From BRHc4a sp049325055 (GTDB lineage: Bacteria > Bacillota > Desulfotomaculia > Desulfotomaculales > Desulfocucumaceae), in contig JBMOPB010000024.1 in NCBI GenBank assembly GCA_049325055.1, positions 62,001 through 126,000 on the forward strand: DNA of 64,000 nt. The letters run 5' to 3'. The notes beneath the pieces are model-generated. The model made no database searches, was not told the DNA's origin, and was given only the letters and a program-made list of their open reading frames with translations. Shown one piece after another: positions 22,898 through 31,630 of the stretch (position 1 is its first letter; each line of letters begins with the position of its first letter). Made by a program: the position numbers and the translations under genes.

Positions 22898-24223
22898 TTA
22901 CTGAAAAGCCATGTACAAAACCACCGAGGCGGCCACCAGCATGCTGTAAAACAGGTTGGCCATGCCAACAGCGGCGGGGGACTTACCCGTAAGACCGCCA
23001 ACCACCAGGCTGGTTCCCGACATGGGTGAGACCGTGGCCCCCAGGGCCCAGCCCATTATCAGCACCAGGGCCATGTTGACCGGGCTGATGCCGATTGACG
23101 CCTGGTCCAGGGAAGATGCCAGGGCGGAAACCGGAACCATGGGATGAATGCCAAAAACTCCAGCTATTAATATAACTGCCAGTATGGTCGCGGACAGTGA
23201 CGCCATCCCGGTGGAAAAGTGCATTATATAATCAATCAGTTTATCCGACCACCCCGAAACCGAAAAAGCCGCTGAAAAAAAACCCGCTGCCACAAAAAGC
23301 ACCACTTCCCCGTCATACCTGCCTGCCCTGTTTCTGAAATAATCTCCGTAACCTTCTTTTACGGTGTTTACACGGCCCAGCAGGGCCAGCCAGACAGCGG
23401 GAAAAACAATTGCCACCACGGGAACAATATCGATAACCTTCAACATTGTCCTGGTTTCAATAAAAATCACTATTGACAGGAAAATGACTCCCGTCACCAG
23501 GAGCTGCCCCAGCTTTATACGGTCAACAGGGTAATCATCCCGGGAGCAGCCGGCTTCGGCTTCGGCACATTCAAGCCCTTTTTCCTTTTGAAAAAGCTCC
23601 ATGATAATGCCAATCAGCAGGGAAACCACTGCAAACAAAATACCCAGGTATACGTAGTTTTGCCATGGCACCGCCAGGTATCCAAGCACAACGGCGGTGG
23701 CAATCATATTGGGGGACCACATAAGAGCGGCCCCGAATCCCCTGGAAATGCTCCGGGCCAATATGGACGGAAAGGATGTGATTTTGCCCCGGGCTGTAAT
23801 CTCGTAAGTAAGGGGAACAGCCCCTATATTCATAAACACACCCAAAATATGGCTGAAAAGGGCCGGAACAATGTACATCCGGAGACTCTTCCCCATGTAT
23901 TTTACGGCCAGGGTGTCCAGCACCACCACATAGCCCCCGGTTTTTAGCGGAAGGCCCAGGAGGGGGACGGTGATCAGTAGCGCCAGTAGATTTACATTCC
24001 TGCCTATGGCTTCGGTGCAAAAACTCCAGCCGGAACCGGAAATATATATAAAGTAGAATCCCGTCACAAACAGCCCCAGGCACACTGCCGCGGCCCCCCG
24101 CCCTGTAAACGGCAGGCTTGTCACCACTGCCGCAAATACGATGTAATTCAGTATTTCCCTCAATAATGGCGCCGGGAAAAAAACATGCAATATGAAACCT
24201 GAAACCATCAACAAGATAAGCAT
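22898..24223 (-). CDS. Multi-spanning membrane transporter, family uncertain
   Basis: A 441-aa protein with about 11-12 hydrophobic spans in two halves split by a charged cytoplasmic loop (about residues 210-235). The pattern, including GVFGIHPMVPVSALASSL and a C-terminal GWALGATVSPMSGTSLVV, suggests the ion-transporter (IT) superfamily of organic-anion or Na+/H+ carriers; the substrate is unknown. The ATG at 24223 has no clear SD. It lies inside the first of the two identical 127-bp blocks around the N gap. The reading frame itself is intact and lies entirely on the left contig. Confidence 0.72.
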   Translation of the reverse strand: MLILLMVSGFILHVFFPAPLLREILNYIVFAAVVTSLPFTGRGAAAVCLGLFVTGFYFIYISGSGWSFCTEAIGRNVNLLALLITVPLLGLPLKTGGYVVVLDTLAVKYMGKSLRMYIVPALFSHILGVFMNIGAVPLTYEITARGKITSFPSILARSISRGFGAALMWSPNMIATAVVLGYLAVPWQNYVYLGILFAVVSLLIGIIMELFQKEKGLECAEAEAGCSRDDYPVDRIKLGQLLVTGVIFLSIVIFIETRTMLKVIDIVPVVAIVFPAVWLALLGRVNTVKEGYGDYFRNRAGRYDGEVVLFVAAGFFSAAFSVSGWSDKLIDYIMHFSTGMASLSATILAVILIAGVFGIHPMVPVSALASSLDQASIGISPVNMALVLIMGWALGATVSPMSGTSLVVGGLTGKSPAAVGMANLFYSMLVAASVVLYMAFQ

Positions 24224-24307
24224 TTTTTTAAATTGGAAAAAATAATCCGTTAACTTATTACTGTAATGCGTTTTTCGTCAAACCCTTTCTTCCCGGCCAT
24301 ACCCGGT
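24181..24307. repeat. 127-bp exact duplicate, left of the gap
   Basis: Identical over all 127 bases to 24408-24534. It includes the start of the membrane transporter gene. The length matches a common assembler k-mer size, so this is probably one locus present at the overlapping ends of two contigs. Confidence 0.9.
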
Positions 24308-24407
24308 NNNNNNNNNNNNNNNNNNNNNNNNNNNNNNNNNNNNNNNNNNNNNNNNNNNNNNNNNNNNNNNNNNNNNNNNNNNNNNNNNNNNNNNNNNNNN
24401 NNNNNNN
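24308..24407. other. Assembly gap of exactly 100 N
   Basis: A run of 100 Ns with identical 127-bp flanks. The round length marks a scaffolder placeholder, not a measured gap. Collapsing the gap and one flank would give continuous sequence and shorten the window by 227 bases. Confidence 0.95.
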
Positions 24408-24534
24408 AAACATGCAATATGAAACCTGAAACCATCAACAAGATAAGCATTTTTTTAAATTGGAAAAAATAATCCGTTAACTTATTACTGTAATGCGTTT
24501 TTCGTCAAACCCTTTCTTCCCGGCCATACCCGGT
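24408..24534. repeat. 127-bp exact duplicate, right of the gap
   Basis: Second copy of 24181-24307. It contains only the first 14 codons of the transporter gene on the minus strand before the Ns, so it should not be annotated as a second gene. Confidence 0.9.
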
Positions 24535-24620
24535 GCCGCTTGCGGTATGACCAACTAAATGCAAACGTTTTTCAGATATCAAATTTTAAGACATATCAGT
24601 AATGCCTTCTCCATCATTCT

Positions 24621-24671
24621 GGATTCTGGCTGCTGGATTCTGTATTCCGACCCGGAAGCGCTTCAGGATAA
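24621..24671 (+). repeat. Dispersed GGATTCTGG repeat, copy B
   Basis: Matches 9960-10010 at 44 of 51 positions. It lies in the 528-base gene-free stretch 24535-25062, which also holds the hairpin at 24801-24823 and a CCCCC/GGGGG stem near 24897-24920. I see no convincing gene in this stretch. Confidence 0.7.
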
Positions 24672-24800
24672 GCTTAGTGTTATCGAATTATGGGGGTATT
24701 CCCTTTCTTTCTTATTTCCCTGCACAGGTCCAGCCCCCCCGGTGACCCCGGTTGAGAATCCGCTAAACCCCTTATTTATTATATCAGCCCCAAGGGAAAA

Positions 24801-24823
24801 GCGGACAGTCTTTTACTGTCCGC
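24801..24823. terminator. Hairpin in intergenic region
   Basis: GCGGACAGT (24801-24809) pairs perfectly with ACTGTCCGC (24815-24823). On the minus strand it is followed by TTTT. It looks like a terminator, but no gene feeding it is evident. Confidence 0.5.
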
Positions 24824-25062
24824 ACAGAATTTGTATTTTTATCAGTTTGACCGAGATCGTGAAAAACGCCATCCCCTGGCTTTATAAACAAAAAATCCCC
24901 CGGCCAAAAAATAATGGGGGCAAAGAAGGCCAGGGACAGTGAAGATGTAACGGTATCCGGTTAAATCAACTTTCATTACCTGTTCCAAAACGCGTATGTA
25001 TCTCAGTATGCCTGAAAAGAATAAATGAAGACCAATTATACTAATCGACACCGCGGGAAAAG

Positions 25063-27177
25063 GTGGAATGGGTATTGGGCGTCCTGAGCAGTTTTTTCAA
25101 CCCTGAATCTGTGGCCGTTATAGGAGCCTCAAAAACACCCGGGAAAATAGGTAACGCTATAGTAAGAAACATTAAAAAGAGTGGCTACCGGAAGGATTTG
25201 TACCCCGTCAACCCCCGTGAGAGCGAAATCGAGGGTTATAAATGTTACCCCAGTGTTGGCGCCATCGGAAAAGAAGTGGACCTGGCCGTGATATCGGTTC
25301 CTGCCGACCGGGCGGTAAAAGTGGCAGGGGAGTGCGGCGGCGCAGGCGTGAAAAACCTGGTGGTGGTTACAGCCGGCTTTAAAGAGGTGGGCAAAGAGGG
25401 GCTGGCGCTGGAAAAGGAAATGGTCCGTATATGCAGGGAGTACGGAATGCGCATGCTGGGGCCCAACTGCGTGGGAATGATGGACACTCATATCCCCATA
25501 AACGCATCCTTCAGCGAAGGTTTTCCGGCTGCCGGCGACATAGCCTTTATTTCCCAGAGCGGAGCCATGCTGGTGGCCATACTGGACTGGAGCAGGTCCA
25601 TCGGCATAGGATTCAGCAAGATAATAAGCCTGGGAAACAAGGCCGACCTTACCGAGTCGGACTTTATTGAGGACGCCGCCAATGATCCCAACACACGGGT
25701 AATACTGTGCTACATCGAAGACGTGGCCAACGGAAAACACTTTTTGGAGGCGGCCAGGGAAGCCAGCGCCAAAAAGCCGGTAATCATACTCAAAAGCGGC
25801 ACCAGTCAGGCCGGGGCACAGGCAGCCTCTTCACACACCGGGGCCCTTGCGGGCAGCAACCTGGCATATGATACCGCCTTCCGGCAGTGCGGCGTGATAA
25901 GGGCCTCCACCATGGCGGAGCTGTTCGATCTGGCTGTGGCCTTTTCAAACCAGCCCATACCGGGAGGAGACCGGGTTGCCGTTGTGACAAACGCCGGCGG
26001 ACCCGGTATTGTTACCACCGACCAGATTGAAAACCAGGGGCTTGCCATGTCGCGCTTCAGGAAAGATACCATCGAGGCCTTAAGGGCCGGACTCCCTGAG
26101 GAGTCCAACGTTTATAACCCGGTTGACGTGCTGGGAGACGCCAGGGCAGACCGCTTCCGGCTGGCCATTAACAGCGTTATGGCTGATGAAAATGTAGACA
26201 GCATGGTGGTGCTCATCTGCCCCACTGCTGTAACCGAATATGAAGAAACCGCCAGGGCTATCATAGAGGCCCACCGGTCACACCCGGAAAAAGTGGTTTT
26301 TGCGGCGCTGATGGGAGGGGAAGCCCTATCGGGAGGAGCAAAACTACTGTCCGAGGCCCGGATACCGTCTTATACCTTCCCGGAAACAGCGGTTTCAGTA
26401 ATCAGCGGAATGGCCAGGTACTCCAGAATGAGACAGCGGCCTGACCTCCGGGAGGAAGAAAAAATAACCGGCTTAAGGCCTGAGATTGTCAGGGAAATAT
26501 TCGACAGGGTGAGAAATGACGGCAGGCTGGTCCTTCTGGGGAGCGAGTCCGCCGATGTGGCCGGGGCGTACGGCATTCCGGCCGCCCCAATAAAACTGGC
26601 CACCACTCCAGAAGAAGCGGCAAAAATCGCCGAAGAAATGGGCTTCCCGCTGGTGATGAAGGTGGCCTCCCCCAAAATACTGCATAAAACAGATGTAGGG
26701 GGCGTCAAGATAGGACTCAAAACCGTTGATGAAGTGAAAAACGGTTTTTTTGAAATTACGGAAAATGTCCACCGCTACCTGCCACAGGTCGTCATACACG
26801 GCATTGAGGTACAGAAAATGATGCCCAAGGGTACCGAGATTATAGTCGGCATGTCCCGGGACGTGCAGTTCGGGCCGCTGATCGCCTTCGGCCTTGGTGG
26901 AATTTATGTAAACCTTTTGAAAGACGTTTCCTTCAGGCTGGCCGGGGGGCTGACCCGCCGGGAAGCTATGGCCATGATCACCGAAACAAAGGCTTATACG
27001 CTTCTCAGAGGTTACCGGGGAGAAGACCCGGCTGACATAAAAGCCATTATTGACATTATTCTGCGGGCCGCCGCACTGGTGAGCGACTTCGGGGAAATCA
27101 CGGAAATGGACATAAACCCGGTCTTTGCATACAGCAATGGGGCCTCAGCCCTGGATATAAAAATAACGATATCGTGA
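25063..27177 (+). CDS. ADP-forming acyl-CoA (acetyl-CoA) synthetase, fused subunits
   Basis: Interconverts an acyl-CoA plus ADP and phosphate with the acid, CoA and ATP, a one-step route for ATP recovery in anaerobes. Domains in order (704 aa): CoA-binding fold (about 10-130, VAVIGASKTPGKIGNAIVRNI), two succinyl-CoA ligase-like domains (about 150-460) with the phosphorylated His in SSHTGALAGSN (about 257), and an ATP-grasp domain (about 480-700, FPLVMKVASPKILHKTDVGGV). Alpha and beta parts are fused. The start may be GTG 25063 or TTG 25075; the latter has GGTGG at better spacing. It is followed 10 bases later by a DRTGG-domain gene. Acid specificity is not visible. Confidence 0.9.
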   Translation: MEWVLGVLSSFFNPESVAVIGASKTPGKIGNAIVRNIKKSGYRKDLYPVNPRESEIEGYKCYPSVGAIGKEVDLAVISVPADRAVKVAGECGGAGVKNLVVVTAGFKEVGKEGLALEKEMVRICREYGMRMLGPNCVGMMDTHIPINASFSEGFPAAGDIAFISQSGAMLVAILDWSRSIGIGFSKIISLGNKADLTESDFIEDAANDPNTRVILCYIEDVANGKHFLEAAREASAKKPVIILKSGTSQAGAQAASSHTGALAGSNLAYDTAFRQCGVIRASTMAELFDLAVAFSNQPIPGGDRVAVVTNAGGPGIVTTDQIENQGLAMSRFRKDTIEALRAGLPEESNVYNPVDVLGDARADRFRLAINSVMADENVDSMVVLICPTAVTEYEETARAIIEAHRSHPEKVVFAALMGGEALSGGAKLLSEARIPSYTFPETAVSVISGMARYSRMRQRPDLREEEKITGLRPEIVREIFDRVRNDGRLVLLGSESADVAGAYGIPAAPIKLATTPEEAAKIAEEMGFPLVMKVASPKILHKTDVGGVKIGLKTVDEVKNGFFEITENVHRYLPQVVIHGIEVQKMMPKGTEIIVGMSRDVQFGPLIAFGLGGIYVNLLKDVSFRLAGGLTRREAMAMITETKAYTLLRGYRGEDPADIKAIIDIILRAAALVSDFGEITEMDINPVFAYSNGASALDIKITIS

Positions 27178-27187
27178 GGTGCATCAG

Positions 27188-28246
27188 GTGAAAAGCCTTT
27201 TTGTAATGGGAACACCCGCCAGCGGAAAAACCGCGGTCTGCCTGGGCCTGGCCCTTAAATTCCGGGAGGAGGGCTACAAGGTATCCTATTTCAAGCCTGT
27301 GGGAATAGTAAGCGGAACTCCGAGGGAAGAGGACGAAGACGGTGTTTTGATGAAAAGCGTGCTGGAGATGGAGCATACCGCGCATGACATTGTCCCCTAT
27401 AACGTGGGGCCGTCGTACCTTTCCGGCAACCGCAAATGCGCATCCCTGCAGGAAATAATGTCTTACTACGGCAAAATATCCGAAAACTCCGACATAGTTA
27501 TTGTGGGAGGGGCAGGGTTCCCGCACATCATGGGCTGCGTTGGGCTGGATTCAATAACGCTGGCCAGGGAATTCAAGTCCACGGCAATCTTTCTGATTCA
27601 TATAGAGAATGACTTCAGCATTGACAACGCCATTTTTATTAACAGCTACCTTGAGTGCCGGGGCATACCGATAGCCGGCAACATATTCAACAACGTTCCG
27701 AGGCTTCTGCTGGCAAAAACCGAGGGTGTTTACCGCCCCCTGATCGAAGAAAGAGGCTACCGGTCCCTGGGAGTGATTCCCCATCGGCCTGAAATAGCCT
27801 CTCCTACCGTTGCGGAATATTTTGAGGTACTTGGTGGCGAAATACTCACCGGCGAGGAAAACATGGACCGTGTGGTTGAAGACGTACTGGTGGGGGCCAT
27901 GACCATAGAAAGCGCCCTGGGTTACCTGCGGAGGGCCCCCAATAAAGCCCTTATCACCGGGGGGGACCGCGCCGATTTAGCACTTGCCGCCCTTGAGACC
28001 AGTACATCCGCCCTTATCCTTACGGGCGGGCTGTACCCGGATGTAAAGGTTATAGCCAGGGCAGCCGAAAGAGGCATCCCGGTATTGCTGGTGCACTTCG
28101 ACACCTATACAACCCTTGAAAAATGCGCAGAAATAACAAAGCATATCCGCCCCACGGACCGGCGGAGCATAGACACGGCACTGGAAAATGTGGATAAATA
28201 CATAGACTGGAGAGGAATACTGAGAACCCTTGCCCTGAAGCGTTAG
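27188..28246 (+). CDS. BioD-like P-loop plus DRTGG domain protein (COG0857 type)
   Basis: A cytoplasmic protein of 352 aa that resembles the N-terminal, non-catalytic part of long phosphotransacetylases. The P-loop is GTPASGKTAV near the N-terminus (AAA_26/BioD-like). A DRTGG domain follows from about residue 215. There is no phosphotransacetylase catalytic domain. The GTG at 27188 is preferred because GAGGT (27176-27180) is well spaced. It is directly coupled to the ADP-forming synthetase, and standalone proteins of this kind often sit there. A regulatory or sensing role is inferred, not shown. Confidence 0.8.
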   Translation: MKSLFVMGTPASGKTAVCLGLALKFREEGYKVSYFKPVGIVSGTPREEDEDGVLMKSVLEMEHTAHDIVPYNVGPSYLSGNRKCASLQEIMSYYGKISENSDIVIVGGAGFPHIMGCVGLDSITLAREFKSTAIFLIHIENDFSIDNAIFINSYLECRGIPIAGNIFNNVPRLLLAKTEGVYRPLIEERGYRSLGVIPHRPEIASPTVAEYFEVLGGEILTGEENMDRVVEDVLVGAMTIESALGYLRRAPNKALITGGDRADLALAALETSTSALILTGGLYPDVKVIARAAERGIPVLLVHFDTYTTLEKCAEITKHIRPTDRRSIDTALENVDKYIDWRGILRTLALKR

Positions 28247-28257
28247 AAAATCATCTG

Positions 28258-28279
28258 CGGGCTGTCAGCCCGTTTTTTT
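28258..28279. terminator. Rho-independent terminator between convergent genes
   Basis: CGGGC (28258-28262) pairs with GCCCG (28268-28272), followed by seven Ts (28273-28279). It ends the synthetase operon and overlaps the last codons of the opposing coiled-coil gene. Confidence 0.75.
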
Positions 28280-28723
28280 GAATCCACTGAGTTCTGCCCG
28301 GCCATCATGTATTTCGGCAATAATTTTTTCAATCCTTTTTTCTATATGACTGAGCAGTTCATCGGCGTAATCCCGGGCTCCCTGTTTTATCTCCCGGGCA
28401 ACATTCTCCGCCTTTTCTACTATTTCCTCGGCCCTGGCCTTGGCAGCCCGGACAATTTCACTCTCTTCGACGCGCCGCTCCATTTGCTTCTGCACGTCTT
28501 CCATAATACGCCCGGCTTCCTTCTTGGTCTCGGCCATAACCTTTTCGCGTTCCTGGATAATCCACTTGGCCTGACGGATCTCTTCAGGCAGGGTGGTCCT
28601 TATCCGGTCAAGCATGTCCAGCAGACGGTCCTCATCCACCAATACCCGCCTGGTCATGGGAACCTTGATGCTGGTCTCGATGATCTCTTCCAACTCGTTA
28701 AGGGCGTTGATGAGTTCCACCAC
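28265..28723 (-). CDS. Coiled-coil protein downstream of coaD
   Basis: A 152-aa, highly charged, almost wholly helical protein. A long heptad-like region (about residues 50-140, e.g. AKARAEEIVEKAENVAREIK) resembles ATP synthase b-subunit or DivIVA-type stalks, but there is no membrane span. The GTG start follows GGGAGG. It is third in a minus-strand rsmD-coaD operon, where Clostridia often have an uncharacterised 'ATPase'-named coiled-coil protein. A structural or division-related role is possible but unproven. Confidence 0.75.
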   Translation of the reverse strand: MVELINALNELEEIIETSIKVPMTRRVLVDEDRLLDMLDRIRTTLPEEIRQAKWIIQEREKVMAETKKEAGRIMEDVQKQMERRVEESEIVRAAKARAEEIVEKAENVAREIKQGARDYADELLSHIEKRIEKIIAEIHDGRAELSGFKKTG

Positions 28724-28743
28724 AATATACCTCCCGGCCCTAT

Positions 28744-29226
28744 TTAATGGGCTTTATATTTCATGATTAATTTTTCCTCCACCAAAAGCGGCACCAGCCC
28801 TTTGACGCAGCCCCCGAACATGACAACCTCCTTGACGGCGCTGGAGCTTATAAAAGAGAATTCCGGCTTGGTCATGAGAAATATGGTATCCACGGAGGGA
28901 GCCAGTTTTTTGTTGGTCTGGGCCATCATAAATTCATTTTCGAAATCCGATATGGCCCTTAGGCCCCTTATAATGGCCACGGCCCCCTTTTCCCTGGCAA
29001 AGTCCACGGTAAGTCCCACAAACGAATCAACTAACACATTATTGTAAGGCCTTAATACCTCTCTTAGTATTTCTTCACGTTCCTTCACAGTAAACAGAGG
29101 TTTTTTATTGGTATTCCTGGAAACCGAAACGATAACCCGGTCAAACAGGTTGGCAGCCCTCTCTATAACATCCAGATGTCCGTTGGTTACCGGGTCAAAG
29201 CTGCCCGGGTACACTCCTATACGCAA
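28744..29226 (-). CDS. coaD: Phosphopantetheine adenylyltransferase
   Basis: Fourth step of coenzyme A synthesis: transfers AMP from ATP to 4'-phosphopantetheine. The nucleotidyltransferase motif GVYPGSFDPVTNGHLDVI is at the N-terminus, and the second motif is SFISSSAVKEV. The TTG at 29226 is preferred over the GTG at 29238 because AGAGG is about 10 bases upstream of it, and the resulting 160 aa equals the usual family length. It sits between rsmD and a coiled-coil gene, the standard Gram-positive order. Confidence 0.95.
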   Translation of the reverse strand: MRIGVYPGSFDPVTNGHLDVIERAANLFDRVIVSVSRNTNKKPLFTVKEREEILREVLRPYNNVLVDSFVGLTVDFAREKGAVAIIRGLRAISDFENEFMMAQTNKKLAPSVDTIFLMTKPEFSFISSSAVKEVVMFGGCVKGLVPLLVEEKLIMKYKAH

Positions 29227-29248
29227 GGGGAAATACACCTCTCATCGG

Positions 29249-29794
29249 TTATTGATAAAAAGAAATAACAGTGTCTCCGTATCTCTCCTGCCTTAAGAGC
29301 GTAACTCCCCCTATTTCGGGCGGCAGCTTTTCCTTTTTGCTGCTTTCGGAGACTATAAGTCCATTTAAGGCCAGCAACTCCAATTCCGTCACTTTTTTGA
29401 TGACCGGGACTTCAAATCCCAGGCCGTAGGGCGGGTCAAGAAAAACAATATCAAAAGGTTCGCCCGTTCCGGCAAGCCCGGCCAGGGCCGGGTAAACATC
29501 CCTGACAATGATTTTTGAACGGCTTGCAAACCCGGTCAATTTCAAATTATGGCCTATTGACCCGGCCGCCCGGCGGTCCTTTTCCACAAAGACCGCCTTT
29601 TTTGCCCCGCGGCTTAAAGCCTCAATGCCAATATTACCGGTGCCCGCAAAAAGGTCCAGAAAAACGCAGTCCAAAACACGGCTACCCAGTATGTTAAACA
29701 GCGATTCCTTGACCCTGTCGGCGGTGGGCCTGCCTGTCCAACCGGAGGGCACCTTTAAAAGCCGTTTTTTTGCAATTCCGGCTATTACACGCAA
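29249..29794 (-). CDS. rsmD: 16S rRNA (guanine-966-N2)-methyltransferase
   Basis: Methylates G966 of 16S rRNA using S-adenosylmethionine. Seen in the 181-aa protein: the N-terminal RVIAG.A....L..P RNA-binding start, GRPTADRVKESLFNIL, the SAM site FLDLFAGTGNIGIEA, and the catalytic FLDPPYG. The start is TTG 29794 after AGGAG. The overlap of function with coaD is only genomic; the pair is a long-conserved Firmicute operon. Confidence 0.94.
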   Translation of the reverse strand: MRVIAGIAKKRLLKVPSGWTGRPTADRVKESLFNILGSRVLDCVFLDLFAGTGNIGIEALSRGAKKAVFVEKDRRAAGSIGHNLKLTGFASRSKIIVRDVYPALAGLAGTGEPFDIVFLDPPYGLGFEVPVIKKVTELELLALNGLIVSESSKKEKLPPEIGGVTLLRQERYGDTVISFYQ

Positions 29795-29883
29795 ATTGCT
29801 CCTGGCCTTTCCTTATTGTACCGAAAATAATTATAGCATAAACAACACAAAAATACAAAAAATGCAAAATAAGCTGGTTCCCC

Positions 29884-29916
29884 GTATATATTACTTTTTA
29901 AAGCGGGGGAATATAG
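29884..29916 (+). promoter_or_regulatory. Possible forespore (SigF/SigG-type) promoter of gpr
   Basis: GTATA (29884-29888), then 16 bases, then GGGGGAATATAG (29905-29916), near the SigF pattern GYATA/GGnnAnAnTR with one mismatch. It lies 38 bases before the gpr start, and gpr is a forespore gene in Bacillus. Confidence 0.35.
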
Positions 29917-29953
29917 AATCAAAATGTTACCGAACAAAAGGAGGAAAAACCAA

Positions 29954-30937
29954 TTGGATTTTGATTTTTTCAGGAATTTCAACCTTAACGTTGACCTGGC
30001 CCTTGAAGCCAGAGAAATTGTACAGGGGAAAACCGGCCAGGAAATTCCCGGAGTAAGAGTGGACAGGGAAACATATAACTATGCCATTGTAACTGTTGTA
30101 AACATTGAGGAGAAGTCGGCCGAAGCCGTCATGGGCAAGCCGGTGGGGACTTACATAACCATCGAGGCCCCGGCAATAAGCGGCAGAGATCCCCAGGCCC
30201 ACCACGAAATAGGGCTGGTGGTGGCCGAAATGCTTACCCGGATGTTCAACCTGCCGGTGCCGTCCAATGTACTCATCGTGGGGCTGGGCAACTGGAACGC
30301 CACTCCCGACGCCCTTGGCCCCAAGGTTGTCAGCCAGACCATGGTCACCCGCCACATATTCAACTACGCACCACAGGAACTGCAGCCGGGAATGCGTTCG
30401 GTGAGCGCTCTGGCGCCGGGTGTGCTGGGTCTCACGGGGATTGAGACAGCGGAGATTATTAAGGGGGTCGTGGACAGGATAAAACCGGACCTGGTGATTG
30501 CCATAGATGCCCTGGCCGCCAAAAACGTTTCCCGTATAGGCACCACCATTCAGATTGCCAACACGGGAGTCAACCCGGGATCCGGAGTTGGCAACCAGAG
30601 AATGGGCATCAACATGGAAAGCCTGGGTGTCCCGGTAGTGGCCATTGGTGTTCCCACAGTGGTTCATGGGGCTGTTATTGCCCAGGATACCATCGAACAA
30701 TTTATAGAGCAGCTTAAAACCAATCCTAGTTTATACAAGCTGTATAGCATGATGAACCCCAACGTGGCCGGGGCAGTTGTCCAGAAGGTGCTTGAGCCCT
30801 TTGGAGGACGCCTGATGGTTACTCCCAAAGAAATTGACGACCTGATTCAGAGGGCTTCCAAAATTGTGGCCGGGGGCATAACCCAGGCGCTTCATCCCAA
30901 TCTGCCACCGGACCAGTATGAGTATTATCTGCACTAA
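29954..30937 (+). CDS. gpr: Germination protease GPR
   Basis: Spore-specific endopeptidase that degrades small acid-soluble proteins during germination. It is made in the forespore as an inactive precursor and self-processed. Family signatures: VGLGNWNATPDALGPKVV and DALAAKNVSRIGTTIQIANTG. The TTG at 29954 is taken as the start because AAAGGAGG precedes it; the ATG at 29924 lacks one. Length 327 aa is slightly shorter than Bacillus GPR. Its likely substrate gene (ssp) faces it 112 bases away. This is direct evidence of sporulation capacity. Confidence 0.95.
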   Translation: MDFDFFRNFNLNVDLALEAREIVQGKTGQEIPGVRVDRETYNYAIVTVVNIEEKSAEAVMGKPVGTYITIEAPAISGRDPQAHHEIGLVVAEMLTRMFNLPVPSNVLIVGLGNWNATPDALGPKVVSQTMVTRHIFNYAPQELQPGMRSVSALAPGVLGLTGIETAEIIKGVVDRIKPDLVIAIDALAAKNVSRIGTTIQIANTGVNPGSGVGNQRMGINMESLGVPVVAIGVPTVVHGAVIAQDTIEQFIEQLKTNPSLYKLYSMMNPNVAGAVVQKVLEPFGGRLMVTPKEIDDLIQRASKIVAGGITQALHPNLPPDQYEYYLH

Positions 30938-31000
30938 AAATACTCTTTCCCCAAAAAGGAGCTGCCGCACCTGGACGCAACGGCCCTTACCCTATCAAAA

Positions 31001-31045
31001 CATAAATAAGCCGGCCGGCCAAAATGGCCAGCCGGCTTATTTATG
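31001..31045. terminator. Bidirectional terminator between gpr and ssp
   Basis: CATAAATAAGCCGGC (31001-31015) pairs perfectly over 15 bases with GCCGGCTTATTTATG (31031-31045), with an inner GGCC stem. A TTTT tract follows on the minus strand. Confidence 0.85.
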
Positions 31046-31049
31046 TTCG

Positions 31050-31310
31050 TTAACCTTGAGGAGTTTCCAGTCCTACAGCAGTTGTAGCTCCTATTGCCCC
31101 GGCGCCTTGCTGCATAAGGGCAGCCTCACCCAGGGCCACCAGCCGCTTGGTGATGTTGCCTCCAACGTAACCGTTTTGCCTTGAAGTAAGCTGTCCCTTA
31201 TCAATCGCGTTGTAGTTGGTAAGTCCCAGCTCACTGGCAACTTCAAATTTCATGGCATCCAGAGCATTGCTGGCACCAGGAACAACAGTCTGATTAGTGT
31301 TACGTGGCAT
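31050..31310 (-). CDS. Alpha/beta-type small acid-soluble spore protein
   Basis: DNA-binding spore protein that coats and protects the chromosome and later serves as an amino acid store. The 86-aa product has both SASP signatures: ALDAMKFEVASELGL, with the GPR cleavage site after KFE (residue 23), and the C-terminal GYVGGNITKRLVALGE. AAAGGAGGG precedes the ATG. The A/T-rich upstream region (31311-31450) should hold a SigG promoter; I could not fix it. Confidence 0.95.
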   Translation of the reverse strand: MPRNTNQTVVPGASNALDAMKFEVASELGLTNYNAIDKGQLTSRQNGYVGGNITKRLVALGEAALMQQGAGAIGATTAVGLETPQG

Positions 31311-31523
31311 CTAATTATCCCTCCTTTGTTTTTGATGTTAGTATTTTGTCCTGTTAAGCATCGAAAATACATAGTATTTAATGGATTGCAGTGCATATAT
31401 TATATCTGCTTCCATGCCAATTGTTTGCAGATTTAATACTAATAAGTTGCATTTATTTCTGTTTTTAACCAGACATAGCAATCAAAACTACATTATGTTT
31501 CACTTATATATTTCCCTTTTTCA

Positions 31524-31552
31524 AAAATAAAAACCACATTTAGTCTGTGGTT
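31524..31552 (-). terminator. Rho-independent terminator of recG
   Basis: On the minus strand AACCACA (31552-31546) pairs with TGTGGTT (31538-31532), followed by a T-rich tail (TTTTTATTTTT). It lies about 80 bases after the recG stop. The surrounding 31311-31630 holds no gene. Confidence 0.75.
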
Positions 31553-31630
31553 CTTGACATGTTTTCAAATCGCTTTTAAATTACCACTCTTTTGACATTC
31601 AGACTTATTTAATAAAAATTGTAGCTTATT

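Noticed and set aside
24250..24472. Reading frames running through the N gap on both strands
   Set aside because: They are produced by the 100 unknown bases and the duplicated flank. The only coding part is the first 14 codons of the transporter, already annotated at 22898-24223.
24559..24942. 127-codon plus-strand frame in the gap after the N run
   Set aside because: It crosses repeat copy B and two hairpins and lacks an SD and domain; non-coding is more likely.
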